Shown in pieces: positions 53,631 through 61,620 of a DNA stretch of 64,000 bases. The stretch comes from UBA6107 sp964533735. Lineage in GTDB: Bacteria; Chloroflexota; Anaerolineae; Anaerolineales; Anaerolineaceae. The stretch covers positions 496,001 through 560,000 of the forward strand of contig CAZHMD010000001.1 of assembly GCA_964533735.1 (NCBI GenBank). The letters run 5' to 3'. The notes beneath the pieces are model-generated. The model had not been told where the DNA came from and ran no database searches. It worked only from the letters and a program-made list of their open reading frames with translations. Each line of letters starts with the position of its first letter. The stretch's first letter is position 1. The position numbers and the translations under genes are program-made.

Positions 53631-54263
53631 TTATGGGCAAGCCCCGGCCTGGAGGGCGTTAAACACCCCCGGGAAAAGGGCGCAATAACTGTCGGTCATC
53701 TCGATGATGAGCCAGGGGATCAGGCAGAAAACAAACAGGATCGCCAGGAGCACAAGGATGATGATCAATGCCTTTGACATCTTTTTGCGGGCACGGGGCG
53801 GCTGGAGGTTCGGGGGTTGAATCGCCACGGGCTGCGCTGGCGGCGGAACCACAACAGGGGCAGCGACCGGACGGGAAACGGGTATCGGCGCGGGCATGAC
53901 CGGCGGCTGGGTGGCATCAACAGGTCTGCGCTGCACCACAACTGTCGCGTTGGGATCCGTCTGGAGGACTTCATATTTCAGGACAACCTTCTCTCCAATG
54001 GTGATAGTTTCACCCGGGCGTAAAACAAGCGGAGCACCCAAACGCTGACCGCGGATGAATGTGCCATTGGTCGAGCCAAGATCTTCAAGGATGTAACTCC
54101 CTTCCTGCAGGAGCAACCTGGCGTGCCGGCGGGAGACTTCGGGGTCGTTAACCACAATGTCATTACTCAGGTCGCGACCCAGGAGCAAATCCGTTTTTTC
54201 CAGGGGGTATTCTGTTCCTGCCCCCACACCACTTTGTAAAATCAGTTTGTATGTTGTGCCCAT
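53631..54263 (-). CDS. FHA-domain membrane protein, 210 aa
   Basis: The N-terminal FHA domain (about 25-95) has LLLGRDLSNDIVV, the phosphothreonine-binding VSRRHARL and the GSTNGTFIRG motif. A Pro-rich linker (115-160) and a single C-terminal transmembrane helix (about 168-188) follow, so the FHA domain faces the cytoplasm. FHA domains bind phosphothreonine peptides of Ser/Thr kinase targets; no kinase gene is adjacent. aggagg precedes the ATG. It diverges from the ncRNA and thpR. Confidence 0.9.
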   Translation of the reverse strand: MGTTYKLILQSGVGAGTEYPLEKTDLLLGRDLSNDIVVNDPEVSRRHARLLLQEGSYILEDLGSTNGTFIRGQRLGAPLVLRPGETITIGEKVVLKYEVLQTDPNATVVVQRRPVDATQPPVMPAPIPVSRPVAAPVVVPPPAQPVAIQPPNLQPPRARKKMSKALIIILVLLAILFVFCLIPWLIIEMTDSYCALFPGVFNALQAGACP

Positions 54264-54364
54264 AATTACCTCCTGTTTTCAATACATAGTGTAGCAATCC
54301 GTGTTGCACTTGTCAACGCCAAATTGCCGATATTTTCGATCAGAAGGTAAACAGGCTGTCAACA

Positions 54365-54395
54365 CAAAAAACAGCCGTAAATGGCTGTTTTTTTT
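54365..54395. terminator. Terminator-like hairpin before the 6S RNA gene
   Basis: Stem ACAGCC / GGCTGT with flanking A-run and an 8-T run. It lies between divergently transcribed genes where no ordinary gene end is present, so its role is unclear. Confidence 0.5.
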
Positions 54396-54574
54396 ACCCC
54401 ACCATGCCGTGTGTCACGTAGTTTTGAACCTGCCGAAGCAGGATGGACACTGCCACAGAAGACCCGCCTTGGCCGAAGCCTATCGCGTTACTCTTGTGAG
54501 CGAGAGCCCCTTTTTTCTAATGTTGGCTCAAAACCGGTGTCGTAACATCACGCACACGGTAGGGTGATTTTTTA
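54396..54574 (+). ncRNA. ssrS: Probable 6S RNA (RNA polymerase regulator)
   Basis: About 179 nt. The ends pair in a long closing stem (CACCATGCCGTGTG near 54400-54413 with CACACGGTAGGGTG at 54553-54566, one mismatch and one wobble), followed by a T-run. Inside are unpaired flanks around a central bubble, then gtagttttgaacctgccgaa and a small CCTGC-CGAA-GCAGG hairpin. The pattern TGCCGTGTG...TTTTGAACCTGC...GCAGGATGG resembles the 6S consensus 5' half, the size (180-190 nt) fits, and so does the rod shape. 6S mimics an open promoter and binds sigma70 holoenzyme. The exact ends are estimated. Confidence 0.7.
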
Positions 54575-54633
54575 TACCATGTTTCAAGTAAAATGAGTAG
54601 ACACATCTTTACAACAAACCCACAAGAGGGATA

Positions 54634-55224
54634 ATGAGCGACACAATAAGGTGTTTTACCGCCATTGAGATACCCGTAGAAATTCAAACCGCGCTCACCC
54701 GAACGGTCAACCAGGCGCAACTCAACCGTGATACCGGGTTTCGACCCGTCAGGCCTGAATCAATCCACCTGACGCTTAAATTCCTGGGGGATGTGGAGAA
54801 GGAAAAGCTGCCCGGGATAAGTGCGGGATTAACTGAACTCTGCAAAGTGATTGAACCCTTCACTTTCAAGGTTCGCGGTTTGGGAGCATTTCCCACCTGG
54901 GAGCGGCCGCGAACGATCTGGGCAGGTCTCCAATACCCTGCCGTATTGCCAGACCTGTTTCGCCTCGTGGATGTATGTACTTCACAGGCGGGCTTTCCGG
55001 GTGAAGGGCGCAAATTCTCCCCGCATCTTACCCTCGCGCGAGTGTCTGAGCAGGCGGATGACCTGGTTGTCAGGCAGAAAATCCAGGCCTTAAAATCTCT
55101 CTGTGAAGTCTTTTTTGGAGAAGTGCACGCCACCCGGGTCACATTTTTCAAATCGACCCTACAGAAGGGAGGCTCGCTTTACCAGCCGCTTTCCATCCAC
55201 CCGTTTTCCGGGCAAAAGGTGTGA
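54634..55224 (+). CDS. thpR: RNA 2',3'-cyclic phosphodiesterase ThpR
   Basis: 196 residues of the 2H phosphoesterase family. Both catalytic motifs are present: HLTL (His45, Thr47; ESIHLTLKFLG) and HLTL (His131, Thr133; FSPHLTLARV). It hydrolyses RNA 2',3'-cyclic phosphates. agaggg precedes the ATG, and rsfS follows after 33 bases. Confidence 0.94.
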   Translation: MSDTIRCFTAIEIPVEIQTALTRTVNQAQLNRDTGFRPVRPESIHLTLKFLGDVEKEKLPGISAGLTELCKVIEPFTFKVRGLGAFPTWERPRTIWAGLQYPAVLPDLFRLVDVCTSQAGFPGEGRKFSPHLTLARVSEQADDLVVRQKIQALKSLCEVFFGEVHATRVTFFKSTLQKGGSLYQPLSIHPFSGQKV

Positions 55225-55257
55225 TAGAATTTTTAAATACAACAATTGAGGTGTAAA

Positions 55258-55602
55258 CTGGAATCTTTAGAAAAAGCTCATCTATTGGTCAACGTACTTG
55301 AAGAAAAGAAAGCTGAAAAGATCGTTTTACTGGATATTCACGAAATAACCACCATCGCGGATTTTTTCATCGTTTGCAACGGCACCAGTGACCGCATGCT
55401 GCAGGCGCTCGCCAATGCCGTGCGCGATTTTTCCAAACAGGAAATGAATTTTCCGATCACCATTGAAGGTGACTCCCGTGCCGGCTGGATGATTGCCGAC
55501 TTACGGGACGTGGTCATTCACTTTTTTTCGCCAGATCAGCGCAGTTATTACAAACTGGAACAACTTTGGGATAAAGGCAAACGCCTGGTTACACTGCAAT
55601 AA
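55258..55602 (+). CDS. rsfS: Ribosomal silencing factor RsfS
   Basis: About 114 residues of the Iojap/RsfS family. Conserved motifs: IVLLDIHEITTIADFFIVCNGTSDRM, EGDSRAGWMIADLRDVVIHFF and the C-terminal YYKLEQLWDKG. It binds ribosomal protein L14 and blocks subunit joining. No ATG, GTG or well-placed TTG exists near the N-terminus: TTG 55246 has no binding site, while gaggtg (55248-55253) sits six bases before an in-frame CTG at 55258. The start is therefore probably CTG, which is unusual. Confidence 0.9.
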   Translation: MESLEKAHLLVNVLEEKKAEKIVLLDIHEITTIADFFIVCNGTSDRMLQALANAVRDFSKQEMNFPITIEGDSRAGWMIADLRDVVIHFFSPDQRSYYKLEQLWDKGKRLVTLQ

Positions 55603-55603
55603 C

Positions 55604-55630
55604 AAACGGGAGGGTTACCCCTCCCGTTTT
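55604..55630. terminator. Bidirectional terminator between rsfS and bcp
   Basis: An 11-bp stem AAACGGGAGGG / CCCTCCCGTTT with a 4-base loop and T-run. Confidence 0.88.
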
Positions 55631-55633
55631 GAT

Positions 55634-56092
55634 TTACTTGATCAAAGCCAGAATCTCTTTGCTGTGATCCGCTGGTTTGACATTCTCAAACACTTTGGTG
55701 ATCTTGCCGTCCTTGCCGATCAGATAGGTGGTGCGCAGCACGCCGTCGTATTCACGACCATACAATTTCTTCTTTCCCCATGCGCCGTACAACTCGCACA
55801 CTTTGTGGTCTTCATCCGCCAACAGCGTAAATGGCAGCTGGTGATGCGCTTTGAATTTGGCATGGGATTCGGGTGAGTCCGGGCTCACGCCAAGGATGAC
55901 CACGCCTGCTTTTTCATAAGCAGAATAATCGTCACGAAAATTACAAGCTTCAGTGGTACATCCGGATGTTTCATCCTTGGGGTAAAAGTACAGCACAACA
56001 TCCTTGCCCAGGTAATCAGCAAGTGACCGGTTCTTCCCGGTCTCATCTGGCAATGTAAAGAGAGGTGCAGCCGTTTTTTCTTTGAGTACCAT
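55634..56092 (-). CDS. bcp: Thioredoxin-dependent thiol peroxidase (Bcp/PrxQ)
   Basis: 152 residues. Peroxidatic Cys45 and resolving Cys50 in SGCTTEACNF identify a PrxQ-type atypical two-Cys peroxiredoxin; the motif reads S-G-C rather than the usual P-G-C. VVLYFYPKDETSG, VVILGVSPDSPESHAKF and LLADEDHKVCELYGAW are conserved. It reduces peroxides in the cytoplasm. A Shine-Dalgarno (aggagg) precedes the ATG. Confidence 0.95.
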   Translation of the reverse strand: MVLKEKTAAPLFTLPDETGKNRSLADYLGKDVVLYFYPKDETSGCTTEACNFRDDYSAYEKAGVVILGVSPDSPESHAKFKAHHQLPFTLLADEDHKVCELYGAWGKKKLYGREYDGVLRTTYLIGKDGKITKVFENVKPADHSKEILALIK

Positions 56093-56153
56093 AAATTCCT
56101 CCTATTTCTATCCAATTATACCCATAATGACCTGTGGTAAAGCACTCTAAAAG

Positions 56154-57062
56154 TTAATGCAGCCACAAGGTTAGCAATACCAAGTAGGCGAGCAGCCCCA
56201 GGGAACCGCCTGCTGTCCATTTGAGGAGCTGCCAGCGCGGAGGTGCCCCATTCATGATTCCCAACATCTGCACGACCTGGAAGACTCCCAGGGGCAGCGG
56301 CAGGAGCATCGGCCAGGCAAGTGCCCAACTTAATCCAGTAATTGAAAAGACCGCAACTGCCAGGAAAGCGCTGATGACCAGGAAATTATGCAGTTTCATT
56401 GACCTGGCCCAATCCAAATTATTGAGCAGGTTGGGGTTTCCCCCCTTCTTATCCGCCCAGTAATTAGGCAGGGAGAAAACCAGCAGACCAGCCAGGTAGA
56501 GAGCCGTCACAGGCAAGGTCAACATGGCGAGCACGCCGTGGATCACTCCATAATTCAACACAAGGCCGGCAGCCGGGACAACATTGGCAACAACAATGGC
56601 TTCGATGATCTCCCCGTAACCCCGGCGATGTAAATGAACAGGTGGAACAACAGCCAAAAAGCAAGCCAAAACTGCCACACCCATGAGGATTAAAAATGGC
56701 AATGCATACGGGTTGAGCACCATCACAAACACGGTCAAAGCCGCACCACCCGACATGGCAAATAGAGCATAAGTGAGCAAGGTACTGCGTTTCTGCGCGG
56801 CAAGTTGCTCAAAACGGGGGTGCGAGGACATCAGGATACTCATTGGGGATTCCGGGTGGTCAAAGTAAGCCTTAAGCAGGTTCCTGCTCCAGATGAGAAA
56901 ATAGAAAGCGAAACAGGCAAGGATGCTCCTGCCCCAATCAATGCTGCTGCCAAGGTAACGCGCCACACCCATGCCGCTAAAAAACATGATCGTGAGCATG
57001 GAAATCGCACCTGGCTGCAGGATGGTGAGGACAAAGGGAAACGATTTGCCTGATTTTTCCAT
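56154..57062 (-). CDS. UbiA-like prenyltransferase family membrane protein
   Basis: 302 residues with eight to nine predicted transmembrane helices. The layout and the stretches HRRGYGEIIEAIVVANVVP and LPNYWADKKGGNPNLLNNL resemble MenA/UbiA enzymes, the second taking the place of the second Asp-rich motif. The first Asp-rich motif is only weakly matched (KAYFDHPESP), so activity is uncertain. UbiA enzymes prenylate aromatic or lipid acceptors in quinone or lipid synthesis. The gene lies 5 bases after the SDR gene and is the last of that operon. Confidence 0.65.
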   Translation of the reverse strand: MEKSGKSFPFVLTILQPGAISMLTIMFFSGMGVARYLGSSIDWGRSILACFAFYFLIWSRNLLKAYFDHPESPMSILMSSHPRFEQLAAQKRSTLLTYALFAMSGGAALTVFVMVLNPYALPFLILMGVAVLACFLAVVPPVHLHRRGYGEIIEAIVVANVVPAAGLVLNYGVIHGVLAMLTLPVTALYLAGLLVFSLPNYWADKKGGNPNLLNNLDWARSMKLHNFLVISAFLAVAVFSITGLSWALAWPMLLPLPLGVFQVVQMLGIMNGAPPRWQLLKWTAGGSLGLLAYLVLLTLWLH

Positions 57063-57067
57063 TCAGT

Positions 57068-57808
57068 TCACCCCAGGGTGTCTCCGCCATTTAGCGTTAT
57101 TGTTTCACCGGTAATATATTCATTTTCAATGAGCAGGTCGATCGTCGACAGAAAGGACTCCATATCCCCGGCACTGCGCATCGGCACACGTTCTGCCAGT
57201 TTCTGCCACTCTTCTACGGTCATGGCTGCGGGTTTCAACAGCAAACCCGGGGCAATCCCGTTAACACGCACTGCAGGCGCCAGTTGTTTTGCCATCAACC
57301 GGGTTACGGCGTTGACCCCGGTTTTGCTGATGACGTATGCACCATATCCAGTCCATTGCTGGGTTGCACCGGCATCGCTGATGTTAAGGATCAACCCACC
57401 CTGTTGCATAACCCTGCCGGCGAACTGGCACATCAGCCAGACCGCACGCAAGTTAATATTGAATACATCATCCCATTCCTGCCAGGTGATCTGCATCAGG
57501 TCAGAGCGCGGCATGATCGAGGCTGAGTTTACCAGCAGGTTCAAGTTCACCCCTGTTTCTCTCATCTCATTGAACATTTTCTCAATCTCTTTTGGCTCAC
57601 GTAAATCCGCCTGGAAAAGGTCGGCCTTGCGCCCCATACCTTTAATTGCCAATCTGGTGTTTTCCACCTCCAGCCGCGATGTATTCCAGTGCAGTCCAAT
57701 GTCATAACCCAGCTCGGCCAGGTGGAGGGCAATCGCTCTGCCCACCCGTGCAGCAGCCCCGGTGACAAGCGCAAATTTTGAAGGCTTATTTTTGGTCTCT
57801 TTCATCAT
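57068..57808 (-). CDS. Short-chain dehydrogenase/reductase (SDR)
   Basis: 246 residues from the ATG at 57808, which overlaps the proline dehydrogenase stop by one base (TAATG). A Rossmann glycine motif ALVTGAAARVGRAIALHLAE (TGxxxxxG), an NSAS segment, catalytic Ser in LNISDAGATQ and the YxxxK pair in YGAYVISKTG are all present. The GAAARVGR signature is seen in pteridine reductase/FolM-type SDRs, but the substrate is uncertain. Confidence 0.85.
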   Translation of the reverse strand: MMKETKNKPSKFALVTGAAARVGRAIALHLAELGYDIGLHWNTSRLEVENTRLAIKGMGRKADLFQADLREPKEIEKMFNEMRETGVNLNLLVNSASIMPRSDLMQITWQEWDDVFNINLRAVWLMCQFAGRVMQQGGLILNISDAGATQQWTGYGAYVISKTGVNAVTRLMAKQLAPAVRVNGIAPGLLLKPAAMTVEEWQKLAERVPMRSAGDMESFLSTIDLLIENEYITGETITLNGGDTLG

Positions 57809-58767
57809 TATTTCCTGAAGAAACTGGAGATAAAAAACCACAAATTGGCCGGCCTTTCAGCCAGGCGTCTCATAAAATAGGGATACCACTGTGTTCCGAA
57901 TGGCACATAAACGCGCACCGGAAACCCGGCTTTCACCATTTGCTCCTGCAAATCGCGCCGGATACCAAATAGCATTTGAAATTCTATTGTCTCCCTCGGC
58001 AACTGCATTTCTTCGACCAGCCGACGGGCAAAATCAATGCGCAGGGGATCGTGCGTTGCCAGTGCTGCGATTGGCGGGGTTATGCCGTCCACGCTGATCC
58101 GTGGATTATTTGCGTTTCTTATCGAGTCAAACAGGAGCCGGGTAAGTTGATCAAAATTTTCATTAACCTCAGCAATTCTCGGAAAAGCGATCGACGCAGG
58201 TTCTTTATAGGCGCCTTTACACAAACGTACCTTGCCGCCCCAGGTTGATAAATCCATGATGTCCGCCTGGCTGCGATAGAGATATGCCTGGATGACAATT
58301 CCCACATTTTGATATCCAGCATCGATCATGCGGTGGTACATGTTAATGGTTTTCTGCGTCAGGTCAGACCCTTCCATATCAATGCGGACGAACAACCCCT
58401 TTGCTGATGCATGATCCAGGATCTTCTTCAGGTTTTCTGAGCACAGTGCATCGTCCAGAGATAGCCCGATCTGGCTTAATTTGACAGAAACATTTGAACG
58501 TACCCGGTTATCAACGATGGCATCAATATTGGCCAGCACATCCTGCATTGATTGCCGTGCACCTTCTATGGTAGTGGTATTTTCCCCGAGCTGGTCCAGC
58601 GTGGCGTTAATGCCTGCTGCGTTTAATTTGCGCACTACCTCGATCGCCTGTGCCAGGCTCTCACCCGCAATGAACCTTTGCGAGGCTTTGCGCGCAGGTT
58701 TCCAGTGCATCACCACTTTCTTCAGCCATGCACTCCTTGACATCGATATCAACAGGGATCTTAACAT
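57808..58767 (-). CDS. Proline dehydrogenase (monofunctional)
   Basis: 319 residues, the size of PRODH-only enzymes. It has the FAD-barrel motifs KGLFVRIDMEGSD, VGIVIQAYLYRSQAD, VRLCKGAYKEP, ALATHDPLRIDFARR and FQMLFGIRRDLQEQMVKAG with the arginines that bind the proline carboxylate. It oxidises proline to pyrroline-5-carboxylate, passing electrons to quinones at the membrane. gagg precedes the ATG. No P5C dehydrogenase gene is adjacent. Confidence 0.93.
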   Translation of the reverse strand: MLRSLLISMSRSAWLKKVVMHWKPARKASQRFIAGESLAQAIEVVRKLNAAGINATLDQLGENTTTIEGARQSMQDVLANIDAIVDNRVRSNVSVKLSQIGLSLDDALCSENLKKILDHASAKGLFVRIDMEGSDLTQKTINMYHRMIDAGYQNVGIVIQAYLYRSQADIMDLSTWGGKVRLCKGAYKEPASIAFPRIAEVNENFDQLTRLLFDSIRNANNPRISVDGITPPIAALATHDPLRIDFARRLVEEMQLPRETIEFQMLFGIRRDLQEQMVKAGFPVRVYVPFGTQWYPYFMRRLAERPANLWFFISSFFRK

Positions 58768-58854
58768 GCTTTCCTCTTTCCAGATGATAAAATCATTCTA
58801 ACATAATGAAGGTGCAACTATACGGTTATCAGTATTTGAAAGAAGGCAGTAACC

Positions 58855-59790
58855 ATGAGCATCAGAATCCCTGATTCATTTCAAATATCCCCAACTGTCG
58901 CAAAAGCATTGGGAGCGCACAAGGCTGTCGTCGCCCTCGAGTCTACAGTACTCACGCACGGTTTACCCTACCCTGAGAACCTGAAGCTCGCGATTGGCGC
59001 ACAAAAAATTGTCAGTGACCAGGGAGGGATCCCTGCAACAACATCACTGCTTGAAGGTAAGTTATTGGTGGGCATGGATGATGAGCAGCTGGATGAATTG
59101 GTACATTCTCCAAAGCCAATTAAGGTCAGTTCACGCAATCTCGGGATTGGGGTCGCACAAAAACGCACTGGAGGTACAACTGTTGCCGGCACACTGGTAA
59201 TCTGCAGGACGGTGGGCATGCAGGTTTTTGCCACTGGCGGAATTGGCGGGGTTCACCGCGGGTCTAATTTTGATATTTCCGCCGACCTGGATGAACTGGC
59301 AAACAGCCCGGTCATTGTTGTTTGCGCAGGAGCAAAATCAATCCTAGACCTGCCTGCAACACTTGAGGCACTTGAAACACGGAGCGTCCCAGTGATTGGC
59401 TACCAGACCGATGAATTCCCCGCTTTCTATTCACGGATAAGCGGGTTGCCTGTAGACGCGTCAGCGGAGAGTGCCGCTGAAGTGGTTGAGATTGCCGTCG
59501 CTCACTGGGCGCTTGGCTTACGTTCTGCTGTGCTTGTGTGTGTGCCGCCGCCAGTTGAATTTTCCCTAGATGGCAGTGAAGTGGAATTCATCATCAAAAA
59601 AGCGCTGCGTGACGCTGAAAAAACCGGCATCAGCCGATCACGATTGACGCCCTACTTGCTGGAAAGAATGAACAAGCACACGCACGGGCAGAGTCTGCAG
59701 ACTAATTTATCTTTGCTGCAAAACAACGTTTCAACAGCAACTCAAATTGCCATGCACCTCTCACAAAAGGCAAGCAGAATTACATTCTGA
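58855..59790 (+). CDS. psuG: Pseudouridine-5'-phosphate glycosidase
   Basis: 311 residues with the family motifs VALESTVLTHGLPYPEN, ATTSLLEGKLLVGM, GGTTVAGTLVIC, FATGGIGGVHRG and VVCAGAKSILDLP. It reversibly cleaves pseudouridine 5'-phosphate to uracil and ribose-5-phosphate, which fits with upp and udk. The usual partner kinase psuK is not adjacent. Confidence 0.95.
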   Translation: MSIRIPDSFQISPTVAKALGAHKAVVALESTVLTHGLPYPENLKLAIGAQKIVSDQGGIPATTSLLEGKLLVGMDDEQLDELVHSPKPIKVSSRNLGIGVAQKRTGGTTVAGTLVICRTVGMQVFATGGIGGVHRGSNFDISADLDELANSPVIVVCAGAKSILDLPATLEALETRSVPVIGYQTDEFPAFYSRISGLPVDASAESAAEVVEIAVAHWALGLRSAVLVCVPPPVEFSLDGSEVEFIIKKALRDAEKTGISRSRLTPYLLERMNKHTHGQSLQTNLSLLQNNVSTATQIAMHLSQKASRITF

Positions 59791-59806
59791 TTAACAATTC
59801 CAAAAA

Positions 59807-60601
59807 TTATGGGGTAGGTGTAAGGCTGGCTGTTGGTTCAGTTTCGCCGCCGGCGATCAAGAATCGCCCTGAAGTTTTAAAGGTTTGCCCGACAAAGATT
59901 TGAACCTCGTAATTCCCCGGCTTCCACTGATCTGCGGTTAATTGATTGTTGCACGCATCAGAATATCCAGATCCTCCGGTGGAATAAATCCAGGGGGCGG
60001 ATTCAAAACAAATGACTTCACCCTCGAATAGCCAGACAGCAGACCATTGGACCCCAAGCGCCATTTTATCAAATGAGAATCCCGCGAACAGTTGCGTAAT
60101 GGGAAGGTTAAAAACATCGGTTGTATCAATAACCACACCATCCTTGGTCTGCGTTGAAAACTCGAGAACACTGAAGACTGCACTGTTATCTACCCCAATC
60201 GGTGTTTTGATTGCGGTCTGAACCACATCCGGGAGTGCAGGTGTATAAGTTTGCGCCAGGGTAAGGGTTATTGTCGGTGTATAGGTCTCGCGCAGGGTAA
60301 GCGTAATGGTTGGTGTGGTGGTGATGGTGGGCGTCCGGGTAATCGTCGGTGATGGTGGAAAATAGCGGTAAGCCACTGGTTCACCAAACCTGACCAGGAA
60401 AAAAGTGAAAGCGCCAAGGATGAGGGTTAATGCCACCAGGCGCCATCCTCTTTCGATAAGATCCTGGCGCTTCTTGAAAAATTGAAGTTTACGCGCCGCA
60501 CTGATCGAGCGAAAGGCACCGATGAGAGCGACAACGATAGTGATGACAATAAAAGCCAATAAGACTTTGAAAGTCGTGTCGATATCGATATTTATATCCA
60601 T
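59807..60601 (-). CDS. Membrane protein with Thr-rich linker and extracellular domain
   Basis: 264 residues: two transmembrane helices (about 12-32 and 50-70), a Thr/Pro-rich linker with repeated TPTITLTL units, then an exported beta-rich domain (FSVLEFSTQTKDGVVI, WKPGNYEVQIFVGQTFKTSG) with two cysteines likely in a disulfide. Function unknown; the last domain resembles exported beta-sandwich adhesion or binding modules. An extended -10 (TGCTATAAT) lies upstream near 60617-60625. Confidence 0.65.
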   Translation of the reverse strand: MDINIDIDTTFKVLLAFIVITIVVALIGAFRSISAARKLQFFKKRQDLIERGWRLVALTLILGAFTFFLVRFGEPVAYRYFPPSPTITRTPTITTTPTITLTLRETYTPTITLTLAQTYTPALPDVVQTAIKTPIGVDNSAVFSVLEFSTQTKDGVVIDTTDVFNLPITQLFAGFSFDKMALGVQWSAVWLFEGEVICFESAPWIYSTGGSGYSDACNNQLTADQWKPGNYEVQIFVGQTFKTSGRFLIAGGETEPTASLTPTP

Positions 60602-60651
60602 AGGTTATCCAAGGGCATTATAGCATGCCAACCTTTGGCAAAACGCAAGGG

Positions 60652-61620
60652 TTACTTTGCGCTCAGAAGTTGAGAATAAGGAAGAGCAAATAGCGCTGGC
60701 GCTCCGCCGGTGTGCCAGAAAAGAACTTTGTCTGCCTTTGTGAAGAAACCTTTATGGATCAAGTCGATCATCCCGGCAGCAGCCCTGCCTGTGTAGACCG
60801 GATCCAGGAGTATTCCTTCAAATCTGCTGAATAACCTGATGGCTTCAACTTCAGCGGAACCGGCAACTGCGTAACCACCGCCGAGATAATCTGCATTGAC
60901 GAGGATTTGCTCAGGAGAAAAGCGCACCTTTTCTTTTAACAAAATGGCGGTTTCATTGGCGAGGGTTGAAACGGTTGACTGGAGTTCTTCGACACTGTGG
61001 TCGATGCTGATTGCCAATATCCTGCCATTCCAACTCGTTAATTCCGCCCCGAGCACCATTCCGGCTTGCGTCCCTGCGCTGGAAGATGCCATAATAATCC
61101 AGTTAAAATCCGCATCCTGGCTGACCAGTTCTTTCATTGCTTCCACATATCCGACCGCACCCACCGGGGTGGATGCCCCAAGGGGAATGAGAAAAGGCGC
61201 TTCTCCTCTTGCAGCGGATTCCCGAAAAACCCGGTCAAGTGCGTCCTCGCGTTCATCACGTGTAGTCCACACCACGGATGCGCCAAACAGAGTATCCAGC
61301 AGCAGGTTGCCATTGGGGCTGTGCGGTTCTTCACCAGAAAGGACAAGGATGCAGTTAAGACCGAATTTTGCCGCAAGCGCGGCTGTTTGGCGGCAGTGAT
61401 TGGATTGGATCCCCCCGACAGTGATCAACGTTCTTGCTCCAGCTTCGAGCGCTTCTGCGAGGACGAATTCCAGTTTGCGGGTTTTATTGCCTCCCATTCC
61501 CAAACCGGTCTGGTCGTCCCGCTTGATGAACAACTGCGGTCCATTCAGGTGAGCGCTCAATCTCGGCATGGCTTCAATTGGCGTGGGGAGATGGGCAAAC
61601 CTGATCCTGGCAAGTGTCAT
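60652..61620 (-). CDS. dcyD: D-cysteine desulfhydrase/ACC-deaminase family PLP enzyme
   Basis: 322 residues of the fold-type II PLP family. Lys46 (GMGGNKTRKLE) is the Schiff-base residue and ITVGGIQSNHCRQTAALAAKFG carries the conserved Ser and Asn-His. This family includes D-cysteine desulfhydrase and 1-aminocyclopropane-1-carboxylate deaminase; the call to DcyD is by overall similarity. Its start overlaps the FemAB stop by four bases, so it is in the same operon. Confidence 0.85.
   Translation of the reverse strand: MTLARIRFAHLPTPIEAMPRLSAHLNGPQLFIKRDDQTGLGMGGNKTRKLEFVLAEALEAGARTLITVGGIQSNHCRQTAALAAKFGLNCILVLSGEEPHSPNGNLLLDTLFGASVVWTTRDEREDALDRVFRESAARGEAPFLIPLGASTPVGAVGYVEAMKELVSQDADFNWIIMASSSAGTQAGMVLGAELTSWNGRILAISIDHSVEELQSTVSTLANETAILLKEKVRFSPEQILVNADYLGGGYAVAGSAEVEAIRLFSRFEGILLDPVYTGRAAAGMIDLIHKGFFTKADKVLFWHTGGAPALFALPYSQLLSAK

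Noticed and set aside
54301..54567. Forward open frame of 88 codons
   Set aside because: It runs through a terminator hairpin and the 6S-like RNA; no Shine-Dalgarno or recognisable domain.
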